From Micromonospora andamanensis (lineage in GTDB: Bacteria; Actinomycetota; Actinomycetes; Mycobacteriales; Micromonosporaceae), in NCBI RefSeq assembly GCF_016863495.1, contig NZ_BOOZ01000001.1, positions 58,447-122,446 on the forward strand: DNA of 64,000 bases, written 5' to 3'. Numbering within the stretch: the stretch's first letter is position 1; each line of letters opens with the position of its first letter. Shown one piece after another: positions 44,181 through 53,369 of this stretch. The translations under genes were made by a program, and so were the position numbers. A model generated the notes under the pieces. The model made no database searches. It was not told the DNA's origin and worked only from the letters and a program-made list of their open reading frames with translations.

Positions 44181-47100
44181 GTGCCACAGTTGCCGGACCT
44201 GCCCTTCGGCGTGGAGTACGCGGCAGTCGGGGTTTTCCTGTTGGCGGTGCTCGTCGCGGTGATCCAGCAGTTCTTCGCCGACTGGATCAAAGCCCTGCTG
44301 GCCCGGCTCTGGGGCCGCGTAGCCGGCCGGCGACGAGGCATCCGGGCCGACGAGTGGCGTCGCTACCGGGCCTGGGTCGCGCGCACCTACAACCGGATGG
44401 AACTCGGTTTTCTCCGGGACGTCTCGGTCACGCTTGACGAGGTGTACGTGCCGTTGGAGTACGAGCAGGACGGCCGGCGGGTCGACATCTACCGCGACGT
44501 CCAGGGTCGCCGCCGCACGGTGATCCTCGGTGCGGCCGGAGCGGGCAAGTCCATGCTGCTGCGGCATTCGATGGTGCGCTGGGCGGCGGCGCCCGAACGG
44601 TTCGACCGGGTACCGGTGCTCGTCGAACTCGCCAGGTCCAACCGGGACGGACGCACGATCCGGCAACTGATCGCGGAGGTCCTCGGCCGGCTCGACGACG
44701 AATCGGCGAGTCGCCGCCGGCATCGCCCCGCCCCTCCGCTCGTCGCCGACGCGGAGCAGGTCGCCGAGATGGCGCTGGCCAGTGGCCGGCTCTGTGTCTT
44801 CCTCGACGGGCTCGACGAGGTGGTCACCGAACGACGGGGCGCTGTCGCCGAGGACATCAAGGAGTTCGCCGAGCGCCATCCGACCACCCAGATCGTGGTC
44901 ACCTGCCGCGACGCGGTCTACGACGGTGACCTGCGGCCGGTCTTCGATCGGGAGATCCGGGTGGCCGGCTTCGACGACGCCGGTATCCGGCACTTCCTGC
45001 GGCTCTGGTTCACCCGCCGCCCGGGCGCGGAGCAGCACCCGCCCGGGCGGGAACGCGACGAGGTGTCCACCGAATCCCGGCACATCGTCGAGCAACTCCT
45101 GGCGGAACTGCGGTCGAGCCCGACGGTGATGAGGCTGGCTCGTAGCCCCCTGATGCTCACCATGATTAGCACGTTGTACGAGGCGGACGCCGGTGCCGGC
45201 CCGATGTTGACCAACTCGCGGGCGGAGTTCTACCAGCAGGCCGTCGAGCACCTGCTGCGCCGGGACCGGGATCTGGGCCGACACCGCAATCTGGCCCGCT
45301 ACCAGGCCGGCCACAAGCTGATGGCGTTGCGGGCGGTCGCGCTGGCCGCCCAGGGCGGCCGATCCCAGGGCACCGACCGCCGGGTGATCGGCGAGGCGGA
45401 GGTGTACGCCGAACTCGCCCGTATCCTGCCCCGGTTCCGCCTGGCCGAGGAGCACCTGCCGCGCATGGTCGACGAGATCGTGGAGCGCAGCGGGCTGCTG
45501 ATCCGGATCGACGACAACAACCTGCTCTACGAGTTCGCCCACCTGACCCTGCAGGAATACCTCGCGGCAGTGGAACTCGCCGACGACCCCGAGCGGTTGC
45601 TCGGGCTCTACCGGGAGAACCCGGGCCGGTGGCGGGAGACGGTGAAGCTCTGGTGCGCCGGGGCCAACCGCGACGCCTCAGGTGTGGTCCGGCAGATCTT
45701 CGCCGGTGACGACCGGGACAAGCTGCTCGCCCTGGAGTGCATCGCCGAGGCCCGGCAGATCGACGAGAGCCTCGCCGCGACAATCGTGGACAGTCAGCTT
45801 CGGTTGCTCGGCAGCCCGGTGGCGGACAAGCATCTGGTGCTGGCGGCGCTCGGTGCGGTGGCCGGTAATCCTGGGCCGTTCGGCCAGGTGCTGTTCGACA
45901 GCCTGGCGCAGCAGGCGCGCTCCGGCGGCCAGGTGGCCGAGGACGCTGTGGTGGCCCTCGCGGAGTCCCGCCGCCGCGAGGCGATCGAACTGCTGAGTGA
46001 GATGGCGGTACGGGTACCGGCGGCCCGTACCGCCTTGCGGGCCACGGGTGAGCTGGCCATCCCGACCCTCGCCGCCCGGGCCGGCGCCGGCTCGGTTGCC
46101 GCCGTCGACGACCTGGCCGCCGTCGGCACCCCCGCCGCCGCAGTGGCCCTTGCGGAACAGCTGTGGGCGGGCGACATGGAGGTCGCCGTACGCGCGGCGT
46201 GGCGACTGGCCGTCCTGGTCGGCGCGCCGGACGTGGAGAACGAACTGCGCACCTTCGACCCCACGGCTGTGGAGGCCGCGTCCGTGGCCGCCCAGGCGGC
46301 GCGGTCGGCCGAGCGGCGGTCGGGACGGGTGCGGGGCGCGGAGTGGTACGACTGGCTGTGGGCGCCCTTCGAGCCGGGTACCCCGATGGCCCGGACGATG
46401 GGCCGCCTCGGTTGGTTGATTCTCGATTCGGCGGACGATGTCCCGGGCGATCTCGGTGCCGTCGACGTGCGTCTCGCGGTGGGCCTCGTCGCACGCCCCG
46501 GTGCGTTCAGCGCCGGCAAGGCGTCGAAGGAACTGACCGATGAGCTCAATCGCAAGGCGCACAGCTTCGGCTACAAGCGACTGCTCTCCGGCGCCTTCGG
46601 CACGTACGAGATCCGCGACATGCTCGACCTGGTGGCCCGGCGGGAGCCCGAGGCCGCGCGCGACCTGGCGGTGCAGGCGTTGCGGCCTCGGGTGTCCGGT
46701 TGGCGGGCCGCGTTGCTGACCCGGCTGCCCATGCCGGTGTTGACGGAGTTGGCCGGTCGACTGTGGACAGGTGGCGTGCTCGACGCCGACCTGCGGGACT
46801 GGCGGACGCTCAACGAGCGGCCCGAGGCGCCCACGGTCCTGACCTTCCTGCGCAACGTCGCCGTGACGCTCGGGGCGCTGGCCGGTGTGGTCCTGGTCGG
46901 CATCGCCGTCATCCGGTCGTTCAGCACGGTGATCGGCTGGTGGGCCTGGGGGCCGATGGGCGCGGCAGTGGCCGTGGTGCTCTGCACGGCAGCCATTGTG
47001 GTGTCCTTCGTGATCTTAGTGATCATGTCGGCTGACGACGACAAGTTCTGGATACCCGTCCTCGTCATGCTCATCGGCCTGGTCGGACTGGTCGGCGTGG

Positions 47101-47354
47101 GTGCGCCCGTCGCGTTCGCCACCGCGGCCGGTTGGCTGGGCGTCGAGTCCACAATGGCGCTGACGGTGGCGCTCGTGGGCGCGATGGTCCTGCTGGTGCG
47201 CTCGACCCGGCTGCGCGAACGGGCATTGCGCAACCCGTACCGGGCCCTGCTCGACCGGGCGCCAACGGCCCGCACCGCCGAACAGACCGTGATCGGCCGT
47301 CAGGCCACAGGTGGCAGCGGCAGGTCACGGCAGCCGGTCAGGACCGGCGGCTGA
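44181..47354 (+). CDS. Membrane-anchored NACHT NTPase
   Basis: 1057 residues from a GTG at 44181 (GAGGAG upstream). One N-terminal membrane helix (about 13-34), then a NACHT STAND module: Walker A ILGAAGAGKSMLL near 116, Walker B LCVFLDGLDEVV near 205, sensor-like TTQIVVTCRDAVYD and a winged-helix arm with LLYEFAHLTLQEYLAA. A helical HEAT/ARM-like repeat region follows (about 520-880). Four more hydrophobic helices close the protein (about 895-1015), then a short charged tail. NACHT proteins act in antiphage immunity and signalling. The all-membrane layout with no attached effector suggests the membrane itself may be the target. It converges on the ParA/SAP operon. Confidence 0.82.
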   Translation: MPQLPDLPFGVEYAAVGVFLLAVLVAVIQQFFADWIKALLARLWGRVAGRRRGIRADEWRRYRAWVARTYNRMELGFLRDVSVTLDEVYVPLEYEQDGRRVDIYRDVQGRRRTVILGAAGAGKSMLLRHSMVRWAAAPERFDRVPVLVELARSNRDGRTIRQLIAEVLGRLDDESASRRRHRPAPPLVADAEQVAEMALASGRLCVFLDGLDEVVTERRGAVAEDIKEFAERHPTTQIVVTCRDAVYDGDLRPVFDREIRVAGFDDAGIRHFLRLWFTRRPGAEQHPPGRERDEVSTESRHIVEQLLAELRSSPTVMRLARSPLMLTMISTLYEADAGAGPMLTNSRAEFYQQAVEHLLRRDRDLGRHRNLARYQAGHKLMALRAVALAAQGGRSQGTDRRVIGEAEVYAELARILPRFRLAEEHLPRMVDEIVERSGLLIRIDDNNLLYEFAHLTLQEYLAAVELADDPERLLGLYRENPGRWRETVKLWCAGANRDASGVVRQIFAGDDRDKLLALECIAEARQIDESLAATIVDSQLRLLGSPVADKHLVLAALGAVAGNPGPFGQVLFDSLAQQARSGGQVAEDAVVALAESRRREAIELLSEMAVRVPAARTALRATGELAIPTLAARAGAGSVAAVDDLAAVGTPAAAVALAEQLWAGDMEVAVRAAWRLAVLVGAPDVENELRTFDPTAVEAASVAAQAARSAERRSGRVRGAEWYDWLWAPFEPGTPMARTMGRLGWLILDSADDVPGDLGAVDVRLAVGLVARPGAFSAGKASKELTDELNRKAHSFGYKRLLSGAFGTYEIRDMLDLVARREPEAARDLAVQALRPRVSGWRAALLTRLPMPVLTELAGRLWTGGVLDADLRDWRTLNERPEAPTVLTFLRNVAVTLGALAGVVLVGIAVIRSFSTVIGWWAWGPMGAAVAVVLCTAAIVVSFVILVIMSADDDKFWIPVLVMLIGLVGLVGVGAPVAFATAAGWLGVESTMALTVALVGAMVLLVRSTRLRERALRNPYRALLDRAPTARTAEQTVIGRQATGGSGRSRQPVRTGG

Positions 47355-47365
47355 GTCCTCCCGGA

Positions 47366-47596
47366 TCAGCGGCGGCGCAGCGCGGTGGAGGCGAGGCGGT
47401 AGCCGATCGTGTGCTCGACAAGCCGCTCGACCAGGTCCGCCTTGCGTAGCCCGCCGACACCGCGCAACCCCAGCTCCGCAGCCAGCTCCCGCAGGTCACG
47501 AAGCGGCCAGGGGGAGAGATACGCGGTGCCGTCGGCGCGGCTCGCCATCGTCGCCAACTGCTCGACGGCGTCGGTCACGTCGACCCGGCGGGTCAT
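47366..47596 (-). CDS. SAP/Rho-N-like small DNA-binding-type protein
   Basis: 76 residues, ATG overlapping the ParA stop (ATGA). WPLRDLRELAAELGLRGVGG followed by LRKADLVERLVEHTIG is a helix-extended-helix SAP or Rho-N domain, which binds nucleic acid. Alone it could act as a ParB-like partner for ParA without the usual ParB fold (inference). It ends 11 bases from the NACHT stop. Confidence 0.7.
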   Translation of the reverse strand: MTRRVDVTDAVEQLATMASRADGTAYLSPWPLRDLRELAAELGLRGVGGLRKADLVERLVEHTIGYRLASTALRRR

Positions 47597-48525
47597 GCCG
47601 GCTGCCGGTCGGGCTGGAGATGGTCGAGGAACTCGGTGGCGAGGCGACGCAGTTCGTCGCGGACGGCGGGCACCGTGACGCGGTCGCGCAGGACCACCGG
47701 CACGCCGCGCGGGGTGTTCGTCGCGTAGAGGGTGACGTTCTCCCGCAGCGCGGTGGGGAAGACCGGCAGGCCCAGGTTGCGGACCTGGTCCATGTAGCTC
47801 TGGTGGGTCGCGATGGGCTGCTGCGACAACAACTGGATCATCGTGAAGACCACGCCGGCAACGCCGGGGGCGACCTTCTGGTGCCGGCGTACGGTGGCGA
47901 ACCGGCGGGCGTCGGCGTTGTACTGCTCGACCAGTTCCCGCACGTTGCCGTAGAGGTAGTCGATGCCCAGCGTGCTCAGGTAGTCGGCCCTGGCCGGAAT
48001 GACCAGGTGGTCACTGGCGATGATGGCCGACTGGGTGACCACGTTGAAGTTCGGCGGGCAGTCGATGAGCACCATGTCGTACGGGTCGAGCCCGTCGGCG
48101 AGCAGCCCCTCGGCGAGCGAACCACGGACCCGGAACAGTTCGGCGTCGTACTCCTCGCCACCGGCGACGCTGCGGGCCAGGGCCAGGTCGATGTCCACGA
48201 GTTGCAGATGCGACGCGATCAGGTCGAGTCGCCCGGTGCCGGTGAGCCTGGCGTTCGCCGCGCCGGGCGACACCACGAGTTCACCGAGCGTGACCGACGG
48301 GCTGCCCTCGCGCAGGCCGTCGTACCACCGTTTCACGGTCCGGCTGTCGCGCAGCCGCTCCCGCCAGTCGTCCGGGTCGTAGAAGCCGAAGGTCAGACTT
48401 GCCTGCGGGTCGAGGTCGATGAGCAGCACCTTCATCCCCCGGTTGGCCAGTTCGGCACCGAGGTTGGCGGTCACCGTGGTCTTGCCGACCCCACCCTTGT
48501 AGTTGATCACGGACACGACGTACAT
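47593..48525 (-). CDS. ParA/Soj-type ATPase
   Basis: 310 residues, ATG at 48525 with GGGGAGG upstream. Deviant Walker A INYKGGVGKTTVTANLG, Walker A' LIDLDPQASLT, Walker B DMVLIDCPPNFN. A full-length ParA ATPase. It shares an operon with the small SAP-like gene rather than a classical ParB. Role may be positioning of a cargo, plasmid-type segregation relic, or stress-response (inference). The adjacent divergent ArsR gene shares the 100-base promoter region. Confidence 0.85.
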   Translation of the reverse strand: MYVVSVINYKGGVGKTTVTANLGAELANRGMKVLLIDLDPQASLTFGFYDPDDWRERLRDSRTVKRWYDGLREGSPSVTLGELVVSPGAANARLTGTGRLDLIASHLQLVDIDLALARSVAGGEEYDAELFRVRGSLAEGLLADGLDPYDMVLIDCPPNFNVVTQSAIIASDHLVIPARADYLSTLGIDYLYGNVRELVEQYNADARRFATVRRHQKVAPGVAGVVFTMIQLLSQQPIATHQSYMDQVRNLGLPVFPTALRENVTLYATNTPRGVPVVLRDRVTVPAVRDELRRLATEFLDHLQPDRQPA

Positions 48526-48590
48526 CGACGTACCTCCCCAAGACGACTGACGGTAGCGGGCCGTCCGGCGGAAAGTCGATCATCCCGCGT

Positions 48591-48619
48591 TTGCACGTAA
48601 CTACGTAAGTTCGTACTAT
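48591..48619 (+). promoter_or_regulatory. Sigma-70-like promoter of ArsR gene: TTGCAC-N17-TACTAT
   Basis: TTGCAC (48591-48596), 17-base spacer, TACTAT (48614-48619). The spacer contains a self-complementary ACGT-rich tract, possibly the operator. The -10 ends only 6 bases before the ATG at 48626, so the mRNA should be leaderless. Confidence 0.7.
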
Positions 48620-48625
48620 CGAGCA

Positions 48626-49129
48626 ATGGCGGACGTGGAGGAGCGGCTGGCGGCGTTGGAGGCGCAGGTCGCCGCGCTTGTCGAGCGGATCGGCGGCGCG
48701 GAGGATTCGACGCCGCCGCTGGAGGGGGTCTTCTGGGCGCTCGACGGGCTCAAGCAGCGGCTGCCCGCCGACAGTTCCGGGGCCGTGCTCTACACCGGAA
48801 CGGTCCGCGTCGGCGGGCAGCACTACGACTGGCAGTACGGTCGGGCCGTCGAGGACCTGCTGGCCGACGACTGGGCCGACCTGCCGGCCATTCTGTCCGC
48901 CCTGGCCCATCCGGTACGCCTGCGACTGTTGCGCGAGATCCTCGGTGGCCGGCAGGGCACCGCCGAACTGGCCGGCATCGAGGACCTCGGCACTACCGGC
49001 CAACTGCACCACCACCTGCGTCAGCTCACCGCCGCCGGCTGGCTGCGCAGTGCCGGCCGAGGCCGGTACGCCATCCCCGCCGAACGGGTGGTGCCGTTGC
49101 TGACCATCCTCGCCGCCGCCGGTCGCTGA
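48626..49129 (+). CDS. ArsR-type winged-helix regulator
   Basis: 167 residues, leaderless ATG at 48626 (no ribosome site; promoter 6 bases away). N-terminal coiled coil MADVEERLAALEAQVAALVE, then a winged helix ILSALAHPVRLRLLREIL, TTGQLHHHLRQLTAAGWLRS, as in ArsR/SmtB repressors. No metal Cys is seen, so it may sense a different signal. It is 85 bases from the beta-lactamase-family gene, which it may control. Confidence 0.85.
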   Translation: MADVEERLAALEAQVAALVERIGGAEDSTPPLEGVFWALDGLKQRLPADSSGAVLYTGTVRVGGQHYDWQYGRAVEDLLADDWADLPAILSALAHPVRLRLLREILGGRQGTAELAGIEDLGTTGQLHHHLRQLTAAGWLRSAGRGRYAIPAERVVPLLTILAAAGR

Positions 49130-49214
49130 GCCACCACCAACCGGCCGATGCCGGGTCACTGGCGGCCAGCACGACAGCCGCCCGTCGCCCCGGCAGGAAC
49201 GGAAGGAGCCCCTC

Positions 49215-50687
49215 ATGCGTAAGACGTCAGTCATCCTCCTGGTTGCCGGGATCGTTGCCGGCCTGGCCGGGCTCGGCCTCATGCCCCGGCAACCCCGGCT
49301 GACCACACAGACCACAGGCGACGCCGACCTCGCCGCCGCCGTCCGGGCCGCCGTGGACGACCCCAGCGGCTACCGAGGGCTCGCCGTCGCACTTATCGAC
49401 GGAGGTCAGATCCGCACCGCCGGCCTCGGTGACCGTGACCGCGCCGGCAACCCGGTCAGGCCGGACACCCCGTTCGAGATCGGCTCGGTGCCCAAGGTGC
49501 TCACCGGCATGCTGCTGGCCCACCAGGCTGGCGTCGGCGCCGTACGCCCCGACGACACCCTCGGCGCGACCTGGCCGGCGATCACCGGTACCGCCGGGGA
49601 GGTGACCCTTGCCGAACTGGCCAGCCACCGCGCCGGGCTGCCTCGGATCGTGCTCGACTCGGTCACCGACTGGGCTCGCACGACCTGGGCCAACTACGCG
49701 GCCGGCAACCCGTACGCCGGCCAGGACGTCGACCGGGTCCGCGCCGCCGCGAACGACCAGACACCAGGCGACGGGCGCGGCGAGGTCAGCTACTCGAACC
49801 TCGGCATGGCGGTGCTCGGCCAGGCCATCGCGGCCGATGCCGGAACCGGCTATCCCGAGCTGCTCGACCGAGAACTGCTGACCCCGTTGGGCATGACCGC
49901 GACCATCCAGGTCACCAGCGCGGCGGCGCTGCCCGCCGAGCGGGCGGAGGGCACGATCGGTAGTGGCCGCACTCCCGACCCGTGGATCGGCACCGGATAC
50001 GCCCCCGCCGGCCTGGGCTACTGGTCCACAGTCGAGGATCTCGCGCGACTCGTCGCGGCCACCGCCGCCGGTACCGCACCCGGCGCCGAGGCCCGGGACC
50101 CGCGCTTCGACGACACCGACCGCACCCGCATCGGGTACGGCTGGCTCACCACCCGCTACGGCGACCACGAGATCACCTGGCACAACGGCGCCACAGGTGG
50201 CTTCTCCTCGTACGTCGGCTTCGACCGGGCCACCGGCCGGGGCGTGGTGGTGCTCGGCAACACCGACATGGGAGTGGAGCCCGTCGGGCTGCGGCTGCTC
50301 GGGGTACCCCGCGAGGAGGCCGGCACCGCCTCGCCGGCTCGGCCGACCTGGATCGGAGTCGGAATCGGGCTCCTGTTCACCTTCATCGGTGGCCTGACCC
50401 TGATCGGCACCGCGCGTCGCCCCGTGGCGGACCGGCTCACCGTCCTGTCGGGAGGCGTCTGGGCGCTTGTCTACCCGGCCCTGGGCCACCAGCTCGGTGG
50501 CTGGTCGGCTGTGCCCGGATGGATCTGGCCGCTCGGGCTGGTGGCCTCCGGCGTCGGGCTGGCCCTGGTCGTACAGCGCTGGCGAACCCTGCCGCTGAAC
50601 GGTGCGGCCCGGCCGTGGCTGCGGGTGGCGGCGACGGCCGGTTCGCTGGCCGTCGCCATCGCACTGGCCGCCGCGCTGCTCTCCTGA
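49215..50687 (+). CDS. Membrane-linked serine hydrolase, beta-lactamase/class C family
   Basis: 490 residues, ATG at 49215 with GGAAGGAG upstream. N-terminal hydrophobic helix, then a beta-lactamase-fold domain: nucleophile SVPK (S-x-x-K), YSNLG (Y-x-N) and HNGATGG as the KTG-like third motif. The C-terminal 130 residues have three or four membrane helices. It belongs with ampC-like/ D-aminopeptidase proteins. Likely acts on D-amino-acid peptides at the outer face. True beta-lactam hydrolysis is not assured. Membrane C-terminus is unusual for class C enzymes. Confidence 0.82.
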   Translation: MRKTSVILLVAGIVAGLAGLGLMPRQPRLTTQTTGDADLAAAVRAAVDDPSGYRGLAVALIDGGQIRTAGLGDRDRAGNPVRPDTPFEIGSVPKVLTGMLLAHQAGVGAVRPDDTLGATWPAITGTAGEVTLAELASHRAGLPRIVLDSVTDWARTTWANYAAGNPYAGQDVDRVRAAANDQTPGDGRGEVSYSNLGMAVLGQAIAADAGTGYPELLDRELLTPLGMTATIQVTSAAALPAERAEGTIGSGRTPDPWIGTGYAPAGLGYWSTVEDLARLVAATAAGTAPGAEARDPRFDDTDRTRIGYGWLTTRYGDHEITWHNGATGGFSSYVGFDRATGRGVVVLGNTDMGVEPVGLRLLGVPREEAGTASPARPTWIGVGIGLLFTFIGGLTLIGTARRPVADRLTVLSGGVWALVYPALGHQLGGWSAVPGWIWPLGLVASGVGLALVVQRWRTLPLNGAARPWLRVAATAGSLAVAIALAAALLS

Positions 50688-50722
50688 ACGCCTGGCCGGC
50701 CCCTCCTGCCGCTCCTGGCGAT

Positions 50723-50778
50723 GCGAACCGGGTGGGCCGATGTCGTCGTGCCCGCCCCCGGCGAGCCGGCCGGTTCGC
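50723..50778. terminator. Weak hairpin between convergent genes
   Basis: GCGAACCGG (50723-50731) pairs with CCGGTTCGC (50770-50778) over a 38-base loop, between the hydrolase stop and the response-regulator stop (minus). A possible two-way terminator. Confidence 0.35.
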
Positions 50779-50788
50779 GGCAACCCGT

Positions 50789-51445
50789 TCAGGCACGTGG
50801 TTCGACCAGGCCGTTGTCGTACGCGAAGATGACGGCCTGGATGCGGTCTCGCGCCCCGATCTTGGCCAGGACGCGCCCGACATGCTTCTTCACTGTGGAT
50901 TCGGTGAGGGTGAAGCGTTCGGCGATCTCGGTGTTGGTGGCGCCCTGTCCGATCGCTTCGAGGACCTCTCGCTCTCGCTCACTGAGCGTGGCGAGGCGAG
51001 GGTCCGCACGGACGGTCGACGCCGGTTTCTGGAGGTAGGCATCCATCAGCTTGCGGGTCAGGCTGGGGGCCACCACCGAGTCTCCGCTCGCCACGGCGCG
51101 GATGCCGGCGATCAGCTCCTCGGGGCGGGCGTCCTTGAGGAGGAAGCCGCTCGCTCCGGCTCGCAGTCCCGCGTACACGTATTCGTCCAGGTCGAACGTG
51201 GTCAGGATCAGCACGCGGGTGCGGGAGCCGGCCGCAGTGATGCGGCGGGTGGCCTCGATGCCGTCCATGCCGGGCATGCGTACGTCCATCAGCACCACGT
51301 CGGGCCGGGTCTGCTCGACTTTCCGTACTGCCTCGGTGCCGTTGGCGGCCTCGCCCACCACGCTGACACCGGGGGTGCCGTCGAGGAGCATCTTGAAGCC
51401 CATCCGTTGCAGCTGCTGGTCGTCGGCGATCAGGACGGTGGTCAT
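50789..51445 (-). CDS. NarL/LuxR response regulator of exporter module 1
   Basis: 218 residues, ATG overlapping the histidine-kinase stop. Receiver domain with acidic DD at 8-9, phospho-acceptor Asp54 in VVLMDVRMPG, and LKDA lysine. LuxR helix-turn-helix: LSEREREVLEAIGQGATNTE and TLTESTVKKHVGRVLAKIG. Last gene of the ATPase-permease-kinase-regulator operon. It probably activates the operon from the GGTAC sites near 54300 (inference). Confidence 0.9.
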   Translation of the reverse strand: MTTVLIADDQQLQRMGFKMLLDGTPGVSVVGEAANGTEAVRKVEQTRPDVVLMDVRMPGMDGIEATRRITAAGSRTRVLILTTFDLDEYVYAGLRAGASGFLLKDARPEELIAGIRAVASGDSVVAPSLTRKLMDAYLQKPASTVRADPRLATLSEREREVLEAIGQGATNTEIAERFTLTESTVKKHVGRVLAKIGARDRIQAVIFAYDNGLVEPRA

Positions 51446-52599
51446 GCAGGCTCCTTGAGGACTACGTCGACGAGCCAGCCGTGCTCGGTCGGGCCGGCGG
51501 TCACCACCCCGCTGTACATGGCGGCGCGTTCCCGCATGCCGAGCAGGCCGTGGCTCGGGGCAGCGGGTCCGCCACGGCCGTTGTCGCGTACCCGTACCCG
51601 TACCTCTCCACCGGAGGCAGCGAGAGTGACGTCCGCGGTCGCGCCGCTTCCCGCGTGTTTGAGGGTGTTGGTGAGCGCCTCCTGCACGATGCGGTAGACC
51701 GCGAGCTGCACGCCTCGGCCGAGGGTGTGCAGCTCGCCCGAGGTCGAGTAGGTGACCGGCAGCCCGGCCGCCCGCACGCTCGGCAGCAGCCGGTCGAGAT
51801 CGTCGATGCCCGGCTGCGGGCTCAGTTGCGGATCGGTGTCTTCTTCGCGCAGCACGCCCAGCACCCGGCGTAGCTCGGACAGCGCCTGCCGGCCGGTGTC
51901 ACCGATCAACCGGAGCGGTTCGGCGGACTGCTCAGCCCGCGAGGTCGCGAGCGCGGCACCGCCGTCGGCCAGACCCACGATGACCGAGACGTGATGGCCG
52001 ACGATGTCGTGCATCTCGCGGGCCACCCGGGCTCGCTCCTCGGCGACGGCGAGGCGGGCCCGCTGATCCCGCTCGACCTCCAGGCGGGCGGCGCGGTCCT
52101 CGAGAGCGATGAGGTACGCCCGGCGGGTGCGCACCGCGATGCCGGACGCGACCGCGGCAGCTGAGGTGCCGATCACCAGGAACAGCGTGATGGTGCGGTT
52201 CTCCGTGACCGGATTGATCAGATAGATCTGGGCGACCAGCAGCGCGAGGGTGATCCCCGAGGCCCAGGCCAGCGCCCGCCACGAACCTCTGGAGGCCACG
52301 CCGAACAGCATCACGAGCAGGATCACTCCGGCACCGACACCGACGCCCAGCAGTCCCTCTGTCAGATCGATGGCCGCGGTGACCAGGAACGCCGGGAACG
52401 GGTACCGCCGTCGCCAGTACAGCGGCGGTAGCAGAGCCAGGGTCGCGATCGTCGCCGAGAGGGGATTCTCGATGATGTTGGGGATGCTGAAGAGCACGAT
52501 CGGGACGGCCACCAGGGTGTCCATCACCCACGGGCGGCGACGGTCGAAGGCTCGTAACCGTGCCTGTCGGTCCACCAGCCACCCCTGGCTACTCATCAC
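51442..52599 (-). CDS. Sensor histidine kinase of exporter module 1
   Basis: 385 residues. Four or more membrane helices in the first 150 residues with short loops, no large sensor domain. DHp: AREMHDIVGHHVSVIVG with phospho-His. ATPase: VQLAVYRIVQEALTNTLKHA (N-box), VRVRDNGRG and HGLLGMRERA. Thus a HisKA_3 kinase like LiaS/DesK. It may sense membrane state or peptide antibiotics with the adjacent ABC transporter. Starts ATG ATG; either is possible. 20 bases after the permease stop. Confidence 0.9.
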   Translation of the reverse strand: MMSSQGWLVDRQARLRAFDRRRPWVMDTLVAVPIVLFSIPNIIENPLSATIATLALLPPLYWRRRYPFPAFLVTAAIDLTEGLLGVGVGAGVILLVMLFGVASRGSWRALAWASGITLALLVAQIYLINPVTENRTITLFLVIGTSAAAVASGIAVRTRRAYLIALEDRAARLEVERDQRARLAVAEERARVAREMHDIVGHHVSVIVGLADGGAALATSRAEQSAEPLRLIGDTGRQALSELRRVLGVLREEDTDPQLSPQPGIDDLDRLLPSVRAAGLPVTYSTSGELHTLGRGVQLAVYRIVQEALTNTLKHAGSGATADVTLAASGGEVRVRVRDNGRGGPAAPSHGLLGMRERAAMYSGVVTAGPTEHGWLVDVVLKEPA

Positions 52600-52619
52600 C
52601 GGATTCTCCCTCTACCCGC

Positions 52620-53369
52620 TCACGCGTCGGTCGTCTTCAGCCGGTACGCCGTCGCGGCGAGCGTCACGACCACGTACCCGGCGAAGACCGCGAGGCCGGT
52701 CCACGGGGCCAGGGTGGCGTCGGAGTGGGTAAGCGTCATCACGGCGCTGCCGGCGTTGCTGGGCAGGTACGGGGTGATGGCCTCGGAGATCGAGTCCGGC
52801 AGCAGAGCGGCCAGCCCGGGCACGATCAGCAGCAGGCCGGCCAGGATCGCGATGGCGCCGGCGCTGGAGCGGACGAGCATGCCGAGCGCGACCCCGAGCA
52901 CCGCGACCAGGCCGAGATAGAGGCCAGCGCCGAGCAGTGCCCGCAGCACGCCGTCGTCGCCGAGGTCCAGAGCACCGATCTCGGCGTTGAGCACGGCCGA
53001 CCCCGCCACGAAAGCGGCGAAGGCGCCGGCTGTCATCGTGACGAAGGCGGCCGACCCCGCCACGAGGCTCTTCGACCAGAGCACCGGCAACCGGCGCGGC
53101 ACCGTGGCGAGGGTCGCCCGGATCATGCCTGTGGTGTATTCGCCGGCGCCCAGCAGCGCGCCGAGCACGCCGACGGACAGCGCGGCCAGGGCGCTGCCGG
53201 ACAGGGCCAGGTCGATCGAGGTCAGGTTGTCGCCCGAGAAGGAAGCCGAGGCGATCATGCCGAAGGCGATCAGGAGGAAGACGGATATGCCGGTCGTGAT
53301 CCAGGTGGAGCGCAGCGAGGAGAACTTGGTCCATTCGGCGGCGACGACGCCACCAGGAGTGATCTTCAT
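52620..53369 (-). CDS. ABC-2 permease of exporter module 1
   Basis: 249 residues, ATG overlapping the ATPase stop (ATGA). Six hydrophobic segments: N-terminal VVAAEWTKFSSLRSTWITTG is the cytoplasmic entry typical of these permeases. The family shuttles antibiotics or lipids and pairs with an ATPase gene. In module 1 the order is ATPase, permease, kinase, regulator. Confidence 0.85.
   Translation of the reverse strand: MKITPGGVVAAEWTKFSSLRSTWITTGISVFLLIAFGMIASASFSGDNLTSIDLALSGSALAALSVGVLGALLGAGEYTTGMIRATLATVPRRLPVLWSKSLVAGSAAFVTMTAGAFAAFVAGSAVLNAEIGALDLGDDGVLRALLGAGLYLGLVAVLGVALGMLVRSSAGAIAILAGLLLIVPGLAALLPDSISEAITPYLPSNAGSAVMTLTHSDATLAPWTGLAVFAGYVVVTLAATAYRLKTTDA

Noticed and set aside
47593..48525. 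ParA as evidence for an integrated plasmid
   Set aside because: No replication gene, ParB, integrase or attachment repeat nearby.
49215..50687. True class C beta-lactamase resistance gene
   Set aside because: SxxK and YxN are present, but the membrane C-terminus and family breadth favour a general D-peptidase or esterase.
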